The notes under the pieces: model-generated
Database searches by the model: none
The model's input: the letters and a program-made list of their open reading frames with translations, nothing else
Told to the model about the DNA's origin: nothing
Position numbers and translations under genes: made by a program
Assembly (NCBI GenBank): GCA_017427485.1
Contig: JAFRSR010000283.1
Coordinates: 1 to 38,770 of the forward strand
Source: Kiritimatiellia bacterium
GTDB taxonomy: Bacteria; Verrucomicrobiota; Kiritimatiellia; RFP12; UBA1067
Reading direction: 5' to 3'
Length of the DNA stretch: 38,770 nt
Part shown: piece after piece, positions 1 to 7,697 of the stretch
Layout of the letters: each line of letters opens with the position of its first letter
Position numbering within the stretch: position 1 is the first letter of the stretch

Positions 1-842
1 CGGACGATCTGGTGCAGGTGCTCCGACTTCGGCAGGTCGATGTGGTTCAGCTTCGCGCCCGAGCAGCCCGAATCGTTCGAGCAGGCCATCGCGAAGCGCT
101 TGTCGCAGACGCCCGCCACGAGCGCGGTCTTGCCGCCGCGCGAGTGGCCCACCACGGCCACGTGCTTCGCGTCGAGGAGGGGCTCCGTCTCGATCCAGTC
201 CAGTACGCGGCTCGCGCCCCAGGCCCAGGCGGAGAGCGTGCCCCAGGCGTCTGGCGCGCGCCCCTTGTCGGGTGCCTCGAAGCAGGCGAACACGCCGTCG
301 CGGTTGCCGCTGCTGCGGTCGGGCGCGATGTCGCCGTTCCAGAACGCGATCGCCGCGTAGCCGCGTGCGACGATCTCCTCGGCCGGCCAGAACTCGCTCT
401 TCTTCTCGCGGGTCGGGTCGATGTTCACGTCCGGCGGACGGTTGCAGATGAGCACGAATGCGGGGGCCGGCTTCTGCTGCTTCGGGATGAACGCCGTGAA
501 CGTGAACTCGCCCTTGCCGTACTTGCCCGCGTACGACACGCGCACGCGCTTGCGGATGGCCTTGCCGTCCATCATCTCCGCGTCCGGCTCGGCAAGCGCG
601 AACGACAGATCCTTCGGACGTTCCACGGGACGCCGCCCGTACTCCTCGCGCATGAACTCCGCACGCAGTTCGGGCGCGCGGATCTTCTCCCACTGCTCGA
701 CAGTGGTGACCTTCTCGCCCTTGAACGTCGTCATCAGGTCCGGCACGTTCTCCGGCTCAAGCCCCGCAACCGCGCCCTGCGCGAGCGCAAGGCAGGCCAG
801 CGCACATCCGCGCGCGATCCACGCATACGACACTTTCTTCAT
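1..842 (-). CDS. CE15-like glucuronoyl esterase / acetylxylan-esterase-type hydrolase, partial
   Basis: Secreted alpha/beta-hydrolase whose 3' end lies beyond the left window edge; 280 codons are visible. An N-terminal signal peptide of about 26 residues ends in GAVA. The nucleophile elbow reads GHSRGGK, followed by a SNDSGCSGAK stretch; this pairing is typical of bacterial carbohydrate esterase family 15 (4-O-methyl-glucuronoyl methylesterases), often annotated as acetylxylan esterase. The likely job is cleavage of ester links between glucuronoxylan and lignin or similar plant polymer esters outside the cytoplasm. The catalytic His would lie beyond the edge, so the triad is not verifiable. 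The start at 842 is supported by AGGAG seven bases upstream. It follows the previous gene by 15 bases and is probably the last visible gene of the operon that starts at 3592. Confidence 0.8.
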   Translation of the reverse strand, partial: MKKVSYAWIARGCALACLALAQGAVAGLEPENVPDLMTTFKGEKVTTVEQWEKIRAPELRAEFMREEYGRRPVERPKDLSFALAEPDAEMMDGKAIRKRVRVSYAGKYGKGEFTFTAFIPKQQKPAPAFVLICNRPPDVNIDPTREKKSEFWPAEEIVARGYAAIAFWNGDIAPDRSSGNRDGVFACFEAPDKGRAPDAWGTLSAWAWGASRVLDWIETEPLLDAKHVAVVGHSRGGKTALVAGVCDKRFAMACSNDSGCSGAKLNHIDLPKSEHLHQIV

Positions 843-857
843 CGTGACACTCCTGTT

Positions 858-1934
858 CTACTTCCAGTTGATGTACCCGCTGACGGGCGTCAGATAGGCC
901 GCGTTGTCGGTGGCGGGACGGTAGCGCGTGCCGTCATACCAGTCCATGAAGCCGTTCTCGGCGCGATAGTACTCGCCGGTCTCGGTGTCCTGCACGCGCT
1001 CGTAGCCAAGCGTGGCGTCGCTGCGCTTCTGCGAGAGCACGTCGTAGGTCGCGTTGCGGCGGCGGTAGGAATCCATGATCATGCCGCGGATCGAATCCGC
1101 CGTCTGCATGATGTACTTGGACGTGCCCATCACGCGCGCCCAGGCGTCCCGCCGCTGCTGGTGGAACGCCGGCGTGAAGGCGATGGAGGCGAAGCACCGG
1201 TCGAGGACGGGCTGCCAGTCGACGAACTCTTCCTTCGGCGCGGTTTCAGAGAGAATGGAAAATTCCATCACCGGTCCTACGTCAACCATGCCGGCCCGCG
1301 GGTTAAACGGGTTCACCTGCACGGGCTGCTTCATCATCCCCGAGACGACCGCGTGATAGAGGCCCTGCACCCGACGCCCCGAAGCGGTCGTGCATTCAGC
1401 CACCACCACATCCCCGCCCAGCGCGCTCTTCCCGAGACTTTCAAGCACCGTAAAATGCCCGTAGCCGAACGACGGTCCCATGGCGGCAAAGAACCCGGCC
1501 GTTGACAGTTTCGGCAAAACGGGCATCTGCGCGAAGTAGCTCTTCGCGCCATACGACCGGATGTACCAGTTGCGCGCCTCCACCGACTTGAGGCCGACGG
1601 CGTTGTTGAGGCAGAAGTAGAGCTCGCGTTCGGGACGCTTCGGATCGAACACCGTGATGGCGTAGCTGATGAGGTCGACCTTGCCCGTCGGCTTGATTCC
1701 CGTCTTTACCTTCCAGCCAAGCGGAACGTTCATCGAGAAGTATCCGCTCGGGTCATGGTACTTCACGAACTTGACGTGCGTGGCCTCTGCCGGACGAATC
1801 CGCAACGCGCCCTTCCGGGGCTTCAGGTCCCCGGGCGACGGCAGTTTCTGATGTGGCGACGGCATGTAGCCGAATCCCGCCAACCCTACAGCAAGCACGC
1901 AAGCGAGAGTAACGAGGAAACGCCTTGTGTTCAT
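858..1934 (-). CDS. Secreted protein of unknown function, PsbP/DUF1795-like N-terminal half
   Basis: 358-residue protein with a hydrophobic N-terminal segment (LVTLACVLAVGLAGFGY) acting as signal peptide or membrane anchor. A segment near residues 60-75 (YFSMNVPLGW) resembles the opening of PsbP/DUF1795-type folds, which are secreted ligand-binding or assembly domains; the match is weak and no function is assigned. The C-terminal tail, with GEYYRAENGFMDWYDGTRYR, looks like a small structural domain. The ATG at 1934 is preferred over the upstream GTG at 1940 because AAGGA sits about eight bases before it. It lies 23 bases after the acyl-CoA ligase and 15 bases before the esterase, so probably co-transcribed. 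Confidence 0.7.
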   Translation of the reverse strand: MNTRRFLVTLACVLAVGLAGFGYMPSPHQKLPSPGDLKPRKGALRIRPAEATHVKFVKYHDPSGYFSMNVPLGWKVKTGIKPTGKVDLISYAITVFDPKRPERELYFCLNNAVGLKSVEARNWYIRSYGAKSYFAQMPVLPKLSTAGFFAAMGPSFGYGHFTVLESLGKSALGGDVVVAECTTASGRRVQGLYHAVVSGMMKQPVQVNPFNPRAGMVDVGPVMEFSILSETAPKEEFVDWQPVLDRCFASIAFTPAFHQQRRDAWARVMGTSKYIMQTADSIRGMIMDSYRRRNATYDVLSQKRSDATLGYERVQDTETGEYYRAENGFMDWYDGTRYRPATDNAAYLTPVSGYINWK

Positions 1935-1957
1935 GGGCACATCCTTTCTGACCGGGT

Positions 1958-3592
1958 TTACAGGCCGTTTTGCTGGGCGATGAGGGTGTCGGCGCCGTAC
2001 ATCTTGCGGAGCTTCGGCTTCTCGATCTTGCCCGTGGGATTGCGCGGCACGGGCGCGAAGATGATCTTGCGCGGACGCTTGTAGCGCGGCAGGTCGAGGC
2101 AGAAGTTGTTGACCTCCTCCTCGGTGAGGGACTGTCCCTCCTTCACCTCGATGATCGCGGCGGCGATCTCGCCGAGGCGGGAGTCAGCGAGGCCGATCAC
2201 GGCCACGTCCTTGATGGCGGGGTGCGCGCGGAGGAAGTCCTCGATCTGCACGGGGTAGAGGTTCTCGCCGCCGGTGATGATCACGTCCTTCGCGCGGTCG
2301 ACAAGGTAGATGAACCCGTCGCGCAGCTCGGCCATGTCGCCCGTGCGGAGCCAGCCGTCGTCGGAGAGGATCTCCTTCGTCGCCTCGGGGTTCTTGTAGT
2401 AGCACTTGAGGACGCCCGGGCCCTTCACGGCCAGCTCGCCGACTTCGCCGGGATTCACCTCGCTGCCGTCGGGGCGGATGATCTTCGCCTGCCACCCGTA
2501 GCCGGGCACGCCGATCGCGCCCACGTGGTCGACGTTCTCGATGCCGAGGTGCACCGCGCCGGGGCCGGTCGATTCGGAAAGGCCGTAGTTGGTGTCGTAG
2601 TCGTGGTGCGGGAACACGGTCTTCCAGCGCTTGACGAGCGCGGGCGGCACGGGCTGCGCGCCGATGTGCATGAGCCGCCACTGGTCGAGCTTGTAGTCGG
2701 CGAGCTTCACGTCGCCGCGCTCGATCGCGTCGAGGATGTCCTGCGCCCACGGCACGAGCAGCCACACGATCGTGCAGTGTTCCTCGCTCACCGCGCGGAG
2801 GATCCACTCGGGCTTCACGCCCTTGAGGAGCACGGCCTTGCCGCCCACGAGGAAGCTGCCGAACCAGTGCATCTTCGCGCCCGTGTGGTAGAGCGGCGGG
2901 ATGCAGAGGAAAGTGTCCTCCTTCGTCTGTCCGTGGTGGTTCTGCTCCACCCTGCAGGAGTGCATGAGGCAGTGGTGCTGGAGCACGATCGCCTTCGGGA
3001 AGCCCGTCGTGCCGGAACTGAAGTAGATCGCCGCCTCGTCGTCGTCCGTGAGCGCGACGGCGGGCAGGCGCGACGAGCAGTAGCCCACGAGGTTGCGGTA
3101 GCTCTCCGCGAAGGTGGGGCAGTCGTCGCCCACGTAGAGGCGCAGCTTCACGCGCGGCACGCGGTCTGCTATCTGTTCGACGCGGCCGATGAACTCGGGG
3201 CCGAACACGAGCACGTCGGCGTCCGCGAGGTCCAGGCAGTACTTGATCTCGTCCGCCGTGTAGCGGAAGTTGAGCGGCACGGCGAGGCAGCCGGTGCGCA
3301 GCACGCCGAAGTAGATGGGCAGCCACTCCAGGCAGTTCATCAGGAGGATGGCCACCTTGTCGCCCTTCTTGAGGCCGCGCGAAAGGAGGAAGTTCGCGAA
3401 GCGGTTCGCCTTTTCGTCGAACTGCGCCCACGTGATTTCGCTCCTGAACGCCTCCACGGGCGAGGATTCGATCAGGGAGTATTCGCGCCAGGTGGTGTTG
3501 CGCTTCTCCAGCTCCTGCGGGTTGATTTCGACGAGCGCAACGTCATTCGGCCACTCCTTGGCGTTGCGGGTGAGTATTTCTGTGATTTGCAT
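1958..3592 (-). CDS. AMP-forming acyl-CoA ligase (ANL superfamily)
   Basis: 544-residue cytoplasmic adenylate-forming enzyme that activates a carboxylic acid with ATP and transfers it to CoA. The phosphate-binding A3 motif SSGTTGFPK is at residues 192-200. Later come the TGD motif (GWLRTGDMAEL), the hinge/A8 motif (DRAKDVIITGGENLYP) and the C-terminal PTGKIEK with the catalytic Lys near residue 522, so the enzyme appears intact. Length matches medium/long-chain fatty-acid-CoA ligases; the substrate cannot be read from sequence. No Shine-Dalgarno precedes the ATG. Instead an extended -10 (TGGTAAAAT) ends eight bases before it, suggesting a leaderless transcript. First gene of an apparent operon with the two genes below it. 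Confidence 0.9.
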   Translation of the reverse strand: MQITEILTRNAKEWPNDVALVEINPQELEKRNTTWREYSLIESSPVEAFRSEITWAQFDEKANRFANFLLSRGLKKGDKVAILLMNCLEWLPIYFGVLRTGCLAVPLNFRYTADEIKYCLDLADADVLVFGPEFIGRVEQIADRVPRVKLRLYVGDDCPTFAESYRNLVGYCSSRLPAVALTDDDEAAIYFSSGTTGFPKAIVLQHHCLMHSCRVEQNHHGQTKEDTFLCIPPLYHTGAKMHWFGSFLVGGKAVLLKGVKPEWILRAVSEEHCTIVWLLVPWAQDILDAIERGDVKLADYKLDQWRLMHIGAQPVPPALVKRWKTVFPHHDYDTNYGLSESTGPGAVHLGIENVDHVGAIGVPGYGWQAKIIRPDGSEVNPGEVGELAVKGPGVLKCYYKNPEATKEILSDDGWLRTGDMAELRDGFIYLVDRAKDVIITGGENLYPVQIEDFLRAHPAIKDVAVIGLADSRLGEIAAAIIEVKEGQSLTEEEVNNFCLDLPRYKRPRKIIFAPVPRNPTGKIEKPKLRKMYGADTLIAQQNGL

Positions 3593-3613
3593 GGTGTATA
3601 TTTTACCATAATT
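3593..3613 (-). promoter_or_regulatory. Extended -10 promoter of the acyl-CoA ligase operon (leaderless)
   Basis: On the minus strand TGG-TAAAAT occupies 3608-3600. A start point seven bases further falls at 3593, one base before the ATG at 3592. No ribosome binding site lies between. Inferred from sequence only. Confidence 0.55.
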
Positions 3614-3650
3614 TCGGTCCGTGCGGTATGCATTCGGTCAATGAGTGGGC

Positions 3651-3771
3651 ACACTTGCAAACTTGTCAACTTGCCAACTTGCTAACTTGCAAACTTGAAA
3701 ACTGCGAGGGAAGGTTGAACCTTGCACAGTTAGCAAGTTAAACAGTTTACAAGTTGCCCAGTTGACAAGTT
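3651..3771. repeat. Two inverted arrays of 8-bp repeats (NAACTTGC / GCAAGTTN)
   Basis: From 3651 to about 3706 the 8-bp unit (variants of AAACTTGC) recurs six to seven times head to tail. From about 3724 to 3771 the reverse complement (variants of GNCAAGTT/NACAGTT) recurs six times. The arms are separated by about 17 bases, so the region can fold into a long imperfect hairpin. It lies between two co-directional minus-strand genes and may also limit read-through. No gene is seen in 3593-3796. Confidence 0.75.
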
Positions 3772-3777
3772 GTCTTT

Positions 3778-3802
3778 CGGTCGCGGGGCGACCGCCCTAC
3801 CG
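3778..3802. repeat. REP-like GC-rich hairpin (CCCTACC family)
   Basis: GGTCGC-GGG-GCGACC forms the stem, followed by GCCCTACCG. The element reads GGTAGGGCGG on the minus strand and supplies the TAG stop codon of the C26-esterase fusion gene. Related copies lie at 14391-14414, 14461-14487, 15278-15301, 15357-15383, 18632-18663 and 37425-37458. Confidence 0.7.
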
Positions 3803-5245
3803 TTTTTGCGAGAAGAAGCGCGTGAGGAGCGCGTCGTCCGAGAAGGCCGGGCCCCAGCTGTTGTGGCCGCAGCCCGGATACTCCGTGTAGAGGACATGTC
3901 CGTCCACGCCCCACAGCGCGGACACCATCGCGCGCGACCGCGCGGTCGGCACGACCTTGTCCGCGCCGCCGTGCACCACGTACACGGGCACCGTGCGGAA
4001 ACGCGCCACCTGCTGCGGATCGCCGCCGCCGCACACGGGCATCCCGGCGGCGAAGAGCTCGGGACGGCGGCAGAGCGCGTCCCACGTGCCGAACCCGCCC
4101 ATGGAGAGACCCGTCACGTAGACGCGCGCCGGATCGATGTCCTGCTCGCGGATCGTCTTGTCCACGAGCTCGAGCGCGAGCCGCAGCGGGTCGGACGGCT
4201 GCGCCGGCATCACGTGCGAGGGTGCCGACCAGTCGACCTCCACCCACTTGCGCCCTTCGGGACACTGCGGCGCCAGCAGACAGACCGACTCGCCCTTCCG
4301 TGCGAAGAAATCAAGAATCGGCCCGACCGCATGTACCAACTGCTTGGTATTGTCATTCCCCCGCTCGCCCGCGCCGTGCAGAAAAAGCACGAGCGGCGCC
4401 CGCGCCCGTTGTGGCGCGGCGCACCGGTACAGCAGCACCTCCCCCGCCGCGTTCGTGTAGGCGCACGGTGTCGTCAGCGTAGCCGCATCCACCCCCTTCC
4501 CGCGTCCCGTCCACTTGAGCGGGTTCGCGAAGAGTTCGCGGAACTCCTTCCGCCCTTTCTTGACGAACAGCTTCTCGGGATGGAACTGCACGCCCACGAC
4601 CGGCAGGGCGTCGCTTTCGATCGCCTCCACCACGCCATCAGCGGCCTGGGCGGTCGCGCGGAACCCCGGCGCGAGGTCCTTCACCGCCTGATGGTGGATC
4701 GTGTTGACCATCAAGTTCGTCGATCCCAAGCAACCCGCCAGACGCGATCCCGGAACGATCTGGATGGCATGGGGACCCTTGCCGCGGTGCACGACCGGAC
4801 CCGGACGCTCGGTGGGAAGGTCCTGCCAGAGCGTGCCGCCGAAGTAGACGTTGATCAGCTGGCAGCCCCGGCAGATGCCGATGACCGGCAGACGCCGCTT
4901 CACCGCCTCGTCGAGCAGCACGTACTCCCAGGCGTCGCGCCGCAGATTGACCTTCTCCAGGCGCGGCGACGGCTCCGCCCCGTAACGGCGCGGCTCGACG
5001 TCCTCGCCGCCGCAGAGCACCAGCGCGTCGACGGACGCGAGCATGCGGGCGACGACCGCCCGGTCGGTCTCCGCAGGCAGCACGAGCGGCGTGTTCCCCG
5101 CCGCCGCGACGGCGGCGGCATAGGTCGTCTGCACGGAGACCGCGTTCGTCTCCGAACACATGTCGGCGAGGCCAACCACGAGCGGGGCCGCCCCCGCCCA
5201 CAGGCAGAAGCTCGCGGCAAACAAGGCAACCAAGAGTTTCTTCAT
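3797..5245 (-). CDS. Secreted fusion: peptidase C26 (gamma-glutamyl hydrolase-like) + esterase
   Basis: 482-residue protein with a signal peptide (about residues 1-20). Residues 21-240 form a class I glutamine amidotransferase/peptidase C26 domain of the PuuD type: nucleophile Cys125 in GICRGCQ, and His222 and Glu224 in GVQFHPE. Residues 265-482 form an alpha/beta-hydrolase of the PHB-depolymerase/feruloyl-esterase type: FLHGAGERG, nucleophile Ser381 in GLSMGG, Asp429 in HGGADK, His461 in GCGHNSW. Both active sites look complete. C26 enzymes usually cleave gamma-glutamyl amides in the cytoplasm, so export plus fusion to an esterase is unusual; the joint substrate is unknown. The ATG at 5245 lies five bases after the GH109-like gene's stop. 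The in-frame upstream extension is only antisense-like coding potential. The stop codon comes from a REP-like element. Confidence 0.85.
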   Translation of the reverse strand: MKKLLVALFAASFCLWAGAAPLVVGLADMCSETNAVSVQTTYAAAVAAAGNTPLVLPAETDRAVVARMLASVDALVLCGGEDVEPRRYGAEPSPRLEKVNLRRDAWEYVLLDEAVKRRLPVIGICRGCQLINVYFGGTLWQDLPTERPGPVVHRGKGPHAIQIVPGSRLAGCLGSTNLMVNTIHHQAVKDLAPGFRATAQAADGVVEAIESDALPVVGVQFHPEKLFVKKGRKEFRELFANPLKWTGRGKGVDAATLTTPCAYTNAAGEVLLYRCAAPQRARAPLVLFLHGAGERGNDNTKQLVHAVGPILDFFARKGESVCLLAPQCPEGRKWVEVDWSAPSHVMPAQPSDPLRLALELVDKTIREQDIDPARVYVTGLSMGGFGTWDALCRRPELFAAGMPVCGGGDPQQVARFRTVPVYVVHGGADKVVPTARSRAMVSALWGVDGHVLYTEYPGCGHNSWGPAFSDDALLTRFFSQKR

Positions 5246-5250
5246 CGCGC

Positions 5251-6654
5251 TCAGCCTTTCTTCGCGGCGGTCTCGAAACCCATCTTTGAAAGGTCGATGT
5301 CGACGATCTCCATCGGCGCATTCGTGCGCCACGCGCCGCGGGTGAAGTCGGGGATGTCGTACGCGCGCGACCGGTTGTCCACGGACTTCTCGGTCAGCTC
5401 GCAGAGGCAGCTCGTCGCCGCGAGGTCGTAGACGTCCATGTCGAGCGGCAGGCCCTGCTGGAGACAGTAGGCCCAGCGCGCGTCCATGATGAAGTCCATG
5501 CCGCCGTGCCCGCCCACGCGCTTGGCCAGCTCGCCGACCGTCTTCCACAGCGGATGGCGGTACTTCATGCGGATCTCCTCCGCCTGCTTCTCGTCGTACC
5601 ACTTGTGCGCGCCCGCGCCGGACTTCTCCTCGAACACGACGCGGTACGGATAGTCGCAGATCGACCCCTTCGTGCCCGTGACGAGCTGGATGCGCGAATA
5701 TGGACGCGGCGTGGAGACGTCGTGCTGGATGAGGATCGACTTCCCCTTCGCCGTCTTGATGAGCGTCGTGTTCATGTCCGCCATCCGCACCTTCGAGAGG
5801 CGGCGCTTGTTGTCGGCGGCGAGGTTCGCCTCCATGAACGCCTTGAAGTTCGCCTGGTTGGACTCGAGCGACACGAGGTATTCGAGCTTGTCGCCGCGGT
5901 TGACGTCGAACGTCAGGCAGAGCGGCACGAGGCCGTGCGTGGGATAGCGGTTGCCGCCGTGGACGCGGTTCTCGTCGAAGCGCCAGCACTCGACGCCGGG
6001 ATGCTCGCGCGCGCACATCCACCGCAGGTCGTGGATGTAGGCGCCCTCGCCGTGGACGAGCTCGCCGAGCATGCCGAGCTTCGCGAGGTTGAAGGTCAGC
6101 ATCTCGATCTCGCCGTAGCAGCAGTTCTCGAGCTGCATGCAGTGGCGCTTCGTCTTCTCGCTCGTCTCGACGAGCTCCCAGCACTGGTCCACCGTGAAGG
6201 CGGACGGCACCTCCGTGAACACGTGCTTGCCGCCGCGCATCGCGCCCAGCGCCACGGGCACGTGCAGCGCCCACGGCGTGGTGTTGTAGACGACGTCCAC
6301 GTTCGGGTCGTCGCAGAGCCTCTGCCAGGCCGTGTCGCCCAGGTACTCCTTCGCGGCGGGCTTCTTCTTGTCGGCCAGCATCTTCTGCGCCTTCTCGACC
6401 TTCTCCTCCACGTTGTCGCAGATGGCCGTGATCGTGATGCCCGGCAGCTTGCTCGCGCGGTTGACGATCCCGCAGCCGCGCGAGCCCATGCCCACGATGC
6501 CCAGCCGGATGTGGGGAATCGCCGGCGCGGCATATCCGTGCATCGGCGAGCCGACCGTCCCGCCAAACGGCCACCAGCCGCCCGCTGCGCCGCCGGCGGC
6601 CGAAGCCGCGCCCGCGAGCGCGATGCCCTTGAGGAAATCTCTTCTGTTCTGCAT
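5251..6654 (-). CDS. Tat-exported Gfo/Idh/MocA-fold protein, GH109-like (NAD-dependent glycosidase)
   Basis: 467 residues. A twin-arginine-type signal (NRRDFLKG) followed by a hydrophobic stretch predicts export in folded form with bound cofactor. A Rossmann motif GMGSRG lies at residues 55-60, with CDN at the end of the second strand. The stretch GNRYPTHGLVPLCLTFDVNR closely resembles the GH109 signature of NAD+-dependent alpha-N-acetylgalactosaminidases, which use a redox-assisted mechanism. Length matches that family (about 450). Substrate identity is inference. Start at 6654 is supported by AAGGAG eight bases upstream and a promoter at 6683-6711. First gene of a two-gene operon with the C26-esterase fusion. 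Confidence 0.85.
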   Translation of the reverse strand: MQNRRDFLKGIALAGAASAAGGAAGGWWPFGGTVGSPMHGYAAPAIPHIRLGIVGMGSRGCGIVNRASKLPGITITAICDNVEEKVEKAQKMLADKKKPAAKEYLGDTAWQRLCDDPNVDVVYNTTPWALHVPVALGAMRGGKHVFTEVPSAFTVDQCWELVETSEKTKRHCMQLENCCYGEIEMLTFNLAKLGMLGELVHGEGAYIHDLRWMCAREHPGVECWRFDENRVHGGNRYPTHGLVPLCLTFDVNRGDKLEYLVSLESNQANFKAFMEANLAADNKRRLSKVRMADMNTTLIKTAKGKSILIQHDVSTPRPYSRIQLVTGTKGSICDYPYRVVFEEKSGAGAHKWYDEKQAEEIRMKYRHPLWKTVGELAKRVGGHGGMDFIMDARWAYCLQQGLPLDMDVYDLAATSCLCELTEKSVDNRSRAYDIPDFTRGAWRTNAPMEIVDIDLSKMGFETAAKKG

Positions 6655-6675
6655 GATAGTTTCTCCTTCTTTTGA

Positions 6676-6711
6676 CGGCTACATTCTACCATATTCCGCG
6701 GATTGCCTCAA
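6676..6711 (-). promoter_or_regulatory. Promoter of the GH109-like operon
   Basis: Minus strand: TTGAGG (6711-6706), 17-base spacer, TAGAAT (6688-6683) with TGG directly upstream (extended -10). Predicted start near 6676 gives a 22-base leader carrying the AAGGAG ribosome binding site. Confidence 0.6.
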
Positions 6712-6735
6712 TTGGCAACATTGGTAATTGGCAAC
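6711..6735. repeat. 16-bp-period repeat, ATTGGCAAC/ATTGGTA
   Basis: Units ATTGGCAAC, ATTGGTA, ATTGGCAAC follow head to tail. The same 9+7 composite unit recurs in the same orientation at 8613-8662, at the other end of the dehydrogenase-tsaE-ruvC operon. Confidence 0.7.
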
Positions 6736-6739
6736 ATTT

Positions 6740-6786
6740 CCGCGCCCTCTTGACAGAGGGCGCGGGATAGTGCTATCATCCTCGCG
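6740..6786 (+). promoter_or_regulatory. Promoter with the -35 box in the loop of a perfect hairpin
   Basis: CCGCGCCCTC (6740-6749) and GAGGGCGCGG (6756-6765) are perfect inverted repeats; the six-base loop between them is exactly TTGACA, the consensus -35. After an 18-base spacer comes TATCAT (6774-6779), preceded by TGC. Predicted start about 6786, three bases before the ATG at 6789. Confidence 0.65.
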
Positions 6787-6788
6787 AC

Positions 6789-7697
6789 ATGCGCAAACAA
6801 AACACCTACCTCGTGTGGCTCAACTGGCCGGTCGGCGCGTTCCGCCTGAACGCGCGGAGCCTGGCCGTGCTCCAACACCTGCTGCCCGCCGGCGCGCGAC
6901 TCGTCGTCGTGCGCAGCGAACGCGCGTTCCTGCGCGCGCTCCCGGAGGCGACGCACGCGATCTGCTGGAACTTCGACAAGGTCTGGTTCGCCCGCGCGCC
7001 GAAGCTGCGCGTGCTCGCCACGCCCTCCGCGGGACGCGAGCTCCTCCCCGCCGACGCAGAGCTCCCGCCCGGAGTCACGCGCGTGAACGGCGCGTTCCAC
7101 GGCGCAATCATGTGCGAGACCGTGCTCGCGTGCATCTTCGCCCACGCGCGCGGCCTCTACCGTGCCTACGACTTCCAGCGCGCGGGCACGCTCTGGCCGC
7201 GCGCGGAGATGTCGCCGTTATGCTCGCGCGTGGCGGGCACGCACGCGGTGATCCTCGGCTACGGAAAGATCGGCCACGCCGTCGGCGCGCGCCTCGAGGC
7301 GCTCGGCGTGTCCGTAACGGGCTTCCGCCGCCGCAACGTCAAAGACCTCCTGCCCTCCCTCAAGACGGCCGACTGGCTCGTCGTGGTGCTGCCCGCCGAT
7401 ACCGGCACGGACAACATCGTGAACCGCCGCGTGCTCGCCGCGCTCCCGCGCCGCGCGGTGCTCGTGAACGTGGGACGCGGCAACGCGGTGGACGAGACGG
7501 CGCTCGCGGACGCGCTCCGCCGCCGCCGTATCGCGGGCGCGTACCTCGACGTCTTCAAGAAGGAACCGCTCACGGCGGACTCCCCGCTCGCGGCGGACCT
7601 GCCCGGACTCGTTCGCCTGCCGCACATGGCCGCGTTCGCGCCCGAGTACCTTCCCTTCTTCTTCCAGGAACTCGCCGACGGAGGATGGCTCAAATGA
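6789..7697 (+). CDS. D-isomer-specific 2-hydroxyacid dehydrogenase, NAD-binding
   Basis: 302-residue cytoplasmic NAD(P)-dependent dehydrogenase of the D-2-hydroxyacid family, reducing 2-ketoacids or oxidising 2-hydroxyacids. Rossmann motif GYGKIG is at residues 157-162. The catalytic set is present: Arg230 (NVGRGN), Glu259 (KKEPL) and His279 (LPHMAAF). The substrate is not readable; the short N-terminal domain and YDFQRAGTLW segment resemble the glyoxylate/hydroxypyruvate reductase A-like branch. No ribosome binding site precedes the ATG, which lies only ten bases after the -10 box, so the mRNA is nearly leaderless. It is translationally coupled to tsaE by an ATGA overlap at 7694-7697. Its pairing with tRNA-modification and recombination genes is probably only transcriptional. 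Confidence 0.88.
   Translation: MRKQNTYLVWLNWPVGAFRLNARSLAVLQHLLPAGARLVVVRSERAFLRALPEATHAICWNFDKVWFARAPKLRVLATPSAGRELLPADAELPPGVTRVNGAFHGAIMCETVLACIFAHARGLYRAYDFQRAGTLWPRAEMSPLCSRVAGTHAVILGYGKIGHAVGARLEALGVSVTGFRRRNVKDLLPSLKTADWLVVVLPADTGTDNIVNRRVLAALPRRAVLVNVGRGNAVDETALADALRRRRIAGAYLDVFKKEPLTADSPLAADLPGLVRLPHMAAFAPEYLPFFFQELADGGWLK

Noticed and set aside
12..1505. Long open frames antisense to the clear genes (for example 12-1505, 1970-3685, 3770-5431, 15796-18483, 18921-22289 on the plus strand)
   Set aside because: They mirror the codon pattern of real genes on the opposite strand in GC-rich DNA. Their translations are Arg/Ala/Val-rich with no motifs, and they lack ribosome binding sites.
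3651..3771. CRISPR array interpretation of the short repeats at 3651-3771 and 8613-8662
   Set aside because: Units are 7-9 bases with no unique spacers, and no cas genes are present.
3797..6574. Continuous 925-codon open frame across the GH109-like and C26-esterase genes
   Set aside because: The first part is an out-of-frame reading of the GH109-like gene. The signal peptide and ribosome binding site place the real start at 5245.
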